A DNA stretch of 34,819 nt from Chitinophagales bacterium. GTDB lineage: Bacteria > Bacteroidota > Bacteroidia > Chitinophagales > Chitinophagaceae. Both the position numbers and the translations under genes were made by a program. The notes below the pieces were generated by a model, which was given only the letters and a program-made list of their open reading frames with translations, was not told where the DNA came from and made no database searches. The DNA is taken from contig JAATFC010000311.1 of NCBI GenBank assembly GCA_015655435.1, positions 1-34,819 on the forward strand. Direction: 5' to 3'. Of this stretch, positions 34,441-34,819 are shown one piece after another (within the stretch, counting starts at the first letter, position 1; each line of letters opens with the position of its first letter).

Positions 34441-34819
34441 TTACACCACATTTCCAATACAGATATATTTGATCTCAACATAGTCTTCGATTCCGTATTT
34501 GGAGCCTTCTCTTCCGTGTCCGGAATATTTCACACCGCCGAAAGGAACTACTTCAGACGAAATGAGACCCTCATTGACTCCAACGATTCCATATTCCAAA
34601 GCTTCAGATACTTTTATAGTACGGTTTAGGTCTTTGGTATAGAAATAGGATGCCAGTCCAAATATCGTATCATTAGCCATTGCAATGGCTTCTTCGTCTG
34701 TGCTGAACCTAAACAGCGGAGCAACAGGTCCGAATATTTCCTCTTTTGCAAATTTCATATCGGAAGTCGCATTGGCTATAACAGTTGGCTCATAAAAAAA
34801 ATCATTGACTTTCTTTCCG
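34441..34819 (-). CDS. gabD: Succinate-semialdehyde/aldehyde dehydrogenase, C-terminal part
   Basis: The stop is TAA at 34443-34441 and the frame stays open to the window edge, so only the last 125 or so residues are seen; the start and the catalytic Cys lie outside. The tail is typical of GabD: FFYEPTVIANATSDM, KEEIFGPVAPLFRF, NDTIFGLASYFYTKDLNR, PFGGVKYSGHGREGSKYG and the ending EDYVEIKYICIG. GabD oxidises succinate semialdehyde to succinate with NAD(P)+; relatives accept other aldehydes. It is convergent with the ClC gene, 41 bp apart, with no clear terminator between them. Confidence 0.88.
   Translation of the reverse strand, partial: GKKVNDFFYEPTVIANATSDMKFAKEEIFGPVAPLFRFSTDEEAIAMANDTIFGLASYFYTKDLNRTIKVSEALEYGIVGVNEGLISSEVVPFGGVKYSGHGREGSKYGIEDYVEIKYICIGNVV

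Noticed and set aside
1-34819. Search for tRNA, rRNA, CRISPR, insertion sequences, toxin-antitoxin and defence genes
   Set aside because: No cloverleaf, repeat-spacer array, transposase, or defence-type protein was found by reading; the window looks like core chromosome.

Overview
The window is ordinary chromosomal DNA of a Bacteroidota bacterium, most likely a member of the Chitinophagales. This rests on the promoter style (TAnnTTTG -7 boxes, no Shine-Dalgarno sequences), the protein families present (HU-CCDC81, the TPR plus outer-membrane-barrel pair, TonB-dependent receptors, GatB standing apart from GatA and GatC) and a G+C content near 40 % by eye. I see no tRNA, rRNA, CRISPR array, insertion sequence or phage gene. 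Both ends cut genes: a phosphohexomutase at the left (C-terminus missing) and an aldehyde dehydrogenase at the right (N-terminus missing).

Layout. 1-2249 (minus): a PyrR-like phosphoribosyltransferase followed by a phosphoglucomutase/phosphomannomutase. 2439-5389 (plus): gatB, then a secreted M28 peptidase gene broken by a frameshift. 5482-5997: a PEGA-domain lipoprotein closed by a strong terminator. 6196-9704 (plus): a small Cys-rich exported protein, a TonB-dependent receptor with a Met-rich segment, and an exported DJ-1/PfpI protein that resembles isocyanide hydratase; this could be a metal or metallophore locus. 9732-9826: a very long near-perfect hairpin ending in a T-run. 10003-15179: heme biosynthesis genes hemA, hemC, hemD and hemE, with hemD interrupted by an in-frame TAA and a secreted zincin-like gene inserted before hemE. 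15227-16641: a PH-domain membrane protein convergent with a zinc-ribbon methyltransferase. 16759-24382 (plus): a DUF58, transglutaminase, MoxR ATPase, secreted TPR and FUSC membrane protein cluster, probably an envelope maturation or stress module. 24392-29869 (minus): a 1017-residue TPR protein, an outer-membrane barrel and a membrane-anchored HU-CCDC81 protein. 30151-31218 (minus): prfA. 31413-34399 (plus): an amidohydrolase and a ClC family protein with CBS domains. 34441-end (minus): a GabD-type aldehyde dehydrogenase.

Points of most interest: (1) the hexamer CCAATA/TATTGG recurs about 4-8 times per kb where I sampled, including inside intergenic DNA, far above chance; (2) the receptor, Cys-rich protein and exported isocyanide-hydratase-like protein form a plausible but unproven copper/isonitrile-metallophore system; (3) two genes, hemD and the M28 peptidase, are broken by single lesions; (4) several genes start 4-6 nt after a TAnnTTTG box, which predicts leaderless transcripts; (5) the ClC protein has Val where exchangers carry the proton glutamate.
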